Assembly (NCBI RefSeq): GCF_021919125.1
Contig: NZ_CP083439.1
Location: forward strand, 2,976,001 to 3,040,000
Length of the DNA: 64,000 bases
Direction of reading: 5' to 3'
DNA from: Clavibacter sp. A6099
GTDB taxonomy: Bacteria > Actinomycetota > Actinomycetes > Actinomycetales > Microbacteriaceae
Numbering within the stretch: position 1 is the first letter of the stretch; each line of letters begins with the position of its first letter. Position numbers and translations under genes: made by a program. Under the pieces are notes generated by a model, which was given only the letters and a program-made list of their open reading frames with translations, was not told where the DNA came from and ran no database searches. This document shows, in pieces, positions 62,340 to 64,000 of this stretch.

Positions 62340-62837
62340 TCAGCGGTGGGAGCGGATGGCCGCCGTACGCGTGCTCACGGCACGAGCGCGGCGTGCGCTG
62401 ACGAGGAAGCCTATGAGGCCGACGACGATCGCGACGAGGCCCGCGTTGCGGACGGGCGCCGTGATCATGTCCATCCAGACGACCCCCTCCAGTGGGTGCA
62501 CTCGCTCCAGAGCAGAACTCATCATCGCCTCGGGCCCGACAGCCGCACTGGCCGTCGATCCGATCACGATCACCACCAGCCACCAGCTCGCTGTCGCCCC
62601 GGCCACGCGGCCACCCATGCGCGACGCGACTGCGTACGCGACCACCGCGATCGCGAGCCACACGATCGTGACCACCGCGATCGCTGCCGCGCTTCCCCCG
62701 TCCGATATCAGCCGAGCGTAGGTGCCTGACAGGCTCGGGGGCACTGAGAGGGGCGCGAGCACGAACGTCCCGGCTAGGACGGCGACGACCACGGAAAGCT
62801 GCAGGACAGCCATCGTCCTTCTCAGACTCACGCTCAT
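62340..62837 (-). CDS. Small membrane protein
   Basis: A 165-residue protein with about four membrane helices and a basic C-terminus. No family recognised. Converges on kdpE. The ATG at 62835-62837 (MSVSLRRTMAVLQLS) is preferred; a GTG six codons upstream falls in a palindrome. GGATCC is absent and A/T-ending codons are more frequent than in kdp. Confidence 0.65.
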   Translation of the reverse strand: MSVSLRRTMAVLQLSVVVAVLAGTFVLAPLSVPPSLSGTYARLISDGGSAAAIAVVTIVWLAIAVVAYAVASRMGGRVAGATASWWLVVIVIGSTASAAVGPEAMMSSALERVHPLEGVVWMDMITAPVRNAGLVAIVVGLIGFLVSARRARAVSTRTAAIRSHR

Positions 62838-62846
62838 GCGTCCAGT

Positions 62847-62860
62847 GTGACGCACGTCAC
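62847..62860. promoter_or_regulatory. Perfect palindrome between two minus-strand genes
   Basis: GTGACG-CA-CGTCAC spans the stop of the secreted-protein gene and precedes the membrane-protein start. Could be an operator; the loop is too small for a terminator. Confidence 0.35.
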
Positions 62861-63867
62861 CAGTTGCATGTCGCGCTCAACGGCGACATCCCGATCCGGC
62901 TACGCCAATTGGGATTGGAAGGTCGATTGAGTTCGAGGTCATAGGTACCCCACTCAGCCATTCCACCCAGCACGTGACATTCCCACTGCTGGTAGAGCGT
63001 GCTGTGCCAACGACCAGATGTGTAGTAGTTGAAATCCCTGTTGAGTATGTTCCATCCACTCACCAGGAACTGACCCGCATTCGTTGCCAGATCGAATCTC
63101 CCCATCGCCGAGATGCTCACGGACAGCTGATTCGAGGAGTATGCGCTGTTGTAATTGAGCCAAGCCCAATTGAAGATGCTCCAGGAGTACTCGGGATCTG
63201 CGACGACCGGATACTGGACGTCGGCAGTGCGGTGCTCGACGACCTGCACCAGCGCAGTCCCTCGCACTTCGAACCTCGTGCTCACCCTCTCACCACCCGC
63301 GTCCACAGCCCACGGTGCCTCGAAGGACCCGAAAGGTGCACCCTGATCATCGACGAGGACAACAGCACCCCGGTCGTCTTGCACGAGCGAAGTTCCCGAG
63401 GGCACGTCCAGTTCGTAGACGATGTCGGTCGGCGCCGAAGGCGATGAGATGACGGACGCGATCTGCACGGACCCGCTCGACTTGACGACAGGGACGTAGG
63501 ACAGGTCCTCAGAAGCCTTCGCCGAGGTCACTCCCGGCATCAACGTCGTCGTCGATGCCGCTGGCCCGACCGGCAGGTTGATGGCGATACGAGGCCCGTC
63601 ATCGGGGTCCACGACGACTCGCTCCCCGTTCGGCTGCACGGCCACAGTCGCCGCACCCGTCCTCACCCCGCCATTGTCATCCTGCACGGCGACCTCTGTC
63701 AGCACTCTGTTCGCGACAGGTAGATTTGTATCGGCTTCACGCAATGCACCGAGCACCATCCCCTCGTCCGACGCAGGTGCCGGAAGGTCGTGGAGAGCAA
63801 GCAGCAGGACGAGCGAAGATGCGGACAATCCCGCGCGGGTCAGCAGTCTGGGCATCCGGTGGCTCAT
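62857..63867 (-). CDS. Secreted protein, DUF2599-like C-terminus
   Basis: A 336-residue protein with signal peptide (MSHRMPRLLTRAGLSASSLV, then LLLALHDLPAPAS). The long middle region contains VVVDPDDGPRIAINLPVGPA. The C-terminal domain has paired cysteines and aromatic residues (WECHVLGGMAEWGTYDLELN, SPLSATCNW) and resembles DUF2599. GC content is visibly lower and codons such as AAT, TCA and TTG appear, unlike the kdp genes. Start taken at the ATG at 63865-63867, with GAGGA directly before it; a TTG nine codons upstream is an alternative. The remaining 133 bases to the window end show no gene. Confidence 0.7.
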   Translation of the reverse strand: MSHRMPRLLTRAGLSASSLVLLLALHDLPAPASDEGMVLGALREADTNLPVANRVLTEVAVQDDNGGVRTGAATVAVQPNGERVVVDPDDGPRIAINLPVGPAASTTTLMPGVTSAKASEDLSYVPVVKSSGSVQIASVISSPSAPTDIVYELDVPSGTSLVQDDRGAVVLVDDQGAPFGSFEAPWAVDAGGERVSTRFEVRGTALVQVVEHRTADVQYPVVADPEYSWSIFNWAWLNYNSAYSSNQLSVSISAMGRFDLATNAGQFLVSGWNILNRDFNYYTSGRWHSTLYQQWECHVLGGMAEWGTYDLELNRPSNPNWRSRIGMSPLSATCNW

Positions 63868-64000
63868 TCCTCTTGTCGTCAACCAGTACCTCAATCATCT
63901 CGGCAGGTACGGCGTTGCAGGAGTCGGCTCATGTGACGACTCGACTCCGCGACCGTTCGGCGGACAATGCAATTGAGATGCGCAAGCACTGAGTTGCTCC

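Overview
The window looks like a chromosomal segment of a high-GC Gram-positive actinobacterium of the family Microbacteriaceae, most likely Clavibacter or a close relative. The reasons are a GC content judged by eye at about 72%, actinobacterial gene families throughout (DUF2795, SCO6880-type secretion genes, GAF-ANTAR, BlaI/M56, two kdp-linked microproteins), many ATGA/GTGA stop-start overlaps, and sortase and lipobox signals typical of Gram-positives. The genus is an inference, because no rRNA or marker gene is present. The palindrome GGATCC recurs about ten times more often than base composition predicts and is nearly absent from three short stretches that may be later acquisitions.

Layout. 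1-3.3 kb: the end of an aldehyde dehydrogenase gene overlapping a fused heptose kinase/adenylyltransferase gene (hldE type), then a DUF2795 gene and a strong terminator. 3.4-4.5 kb: small hypothetical genes and a DUF2087 protein. 4.5-6.5 kb: a zeta-toxin gene with an overlapping unknown partner, and a double-HTH regulator. 6.6-20.5 kb: a type IV secretion-like locus built around a divergent promoter. Leftward are a ParA-like ATPase, a lipoprotein and a lysozyme/M23 cell-wall protein. Rightward are a small pilin-like membrane protein, two duplicated membrane-anchored proteins, VirB6-like, SCO6880, VirB4 and VirD4/TraG proteins, a DUF4913-like protein and a membrane protein. No relaxase or integrase is visible.

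20.5-24 kb: a partner-switching module of STAS protein, RsbW-like kinase, membrane SpoIIE phosphatase and GAF-SpoIIE phosphatase. 24.3-29.8 kb: a histidine phosphatase, a nitroreductase, two paralogous membrane proteins, a GNAT enzyme and an LPxTG-anchored ice-binding protein. 30-33.8 kb: a sugar ABC importer (two permeases, and a binding protein on the other strand) around a SugE/Gdx-type SMR exporter. 33.9-37 kb: a lipase-like hydrolase, class II fructose-1,6-bisphosphatase (glpX) and an AI-2E family transporter. 37.2-41.1 kb: a metal-chelate ABC importer operon ending in a methyltransferase, preceded by a Zur-like palindrome.

41.1-44.8 kb: a BcrA-like ABC exporter and a BlaI/M56 sensor-repressor pair that share a nearly identical 17-bp operator. 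44.9-48.6 kb: a MacB/DevC-type ABC exporter divergent from a two-component system. 48.75 kb: tRNA-Ser(CGA). 48.9-54.1 kb: assorted genes, including an HAD hydrolase, a GAF-ANTAR regulator, an F420 reductase-like protein, a TauE/SafE transporter and an immunity-like protein. 54.2-62.3 kb: a complete kdp potassium-uptake locus (two microproteins, kdpA, kdpB, kdpC, kdpD, kdpE) with phased direct repeats upstream. 62.3-64 kb: a membrane protein and a lower-GC secreted protein.

No CRISPR array, rRNA gene, transposase or prophage structure was seen. No gene-free stretch exceeds 300 bases; the longest are 9778-10044, 24015-24280, 54095-54330 and 36995-37219.
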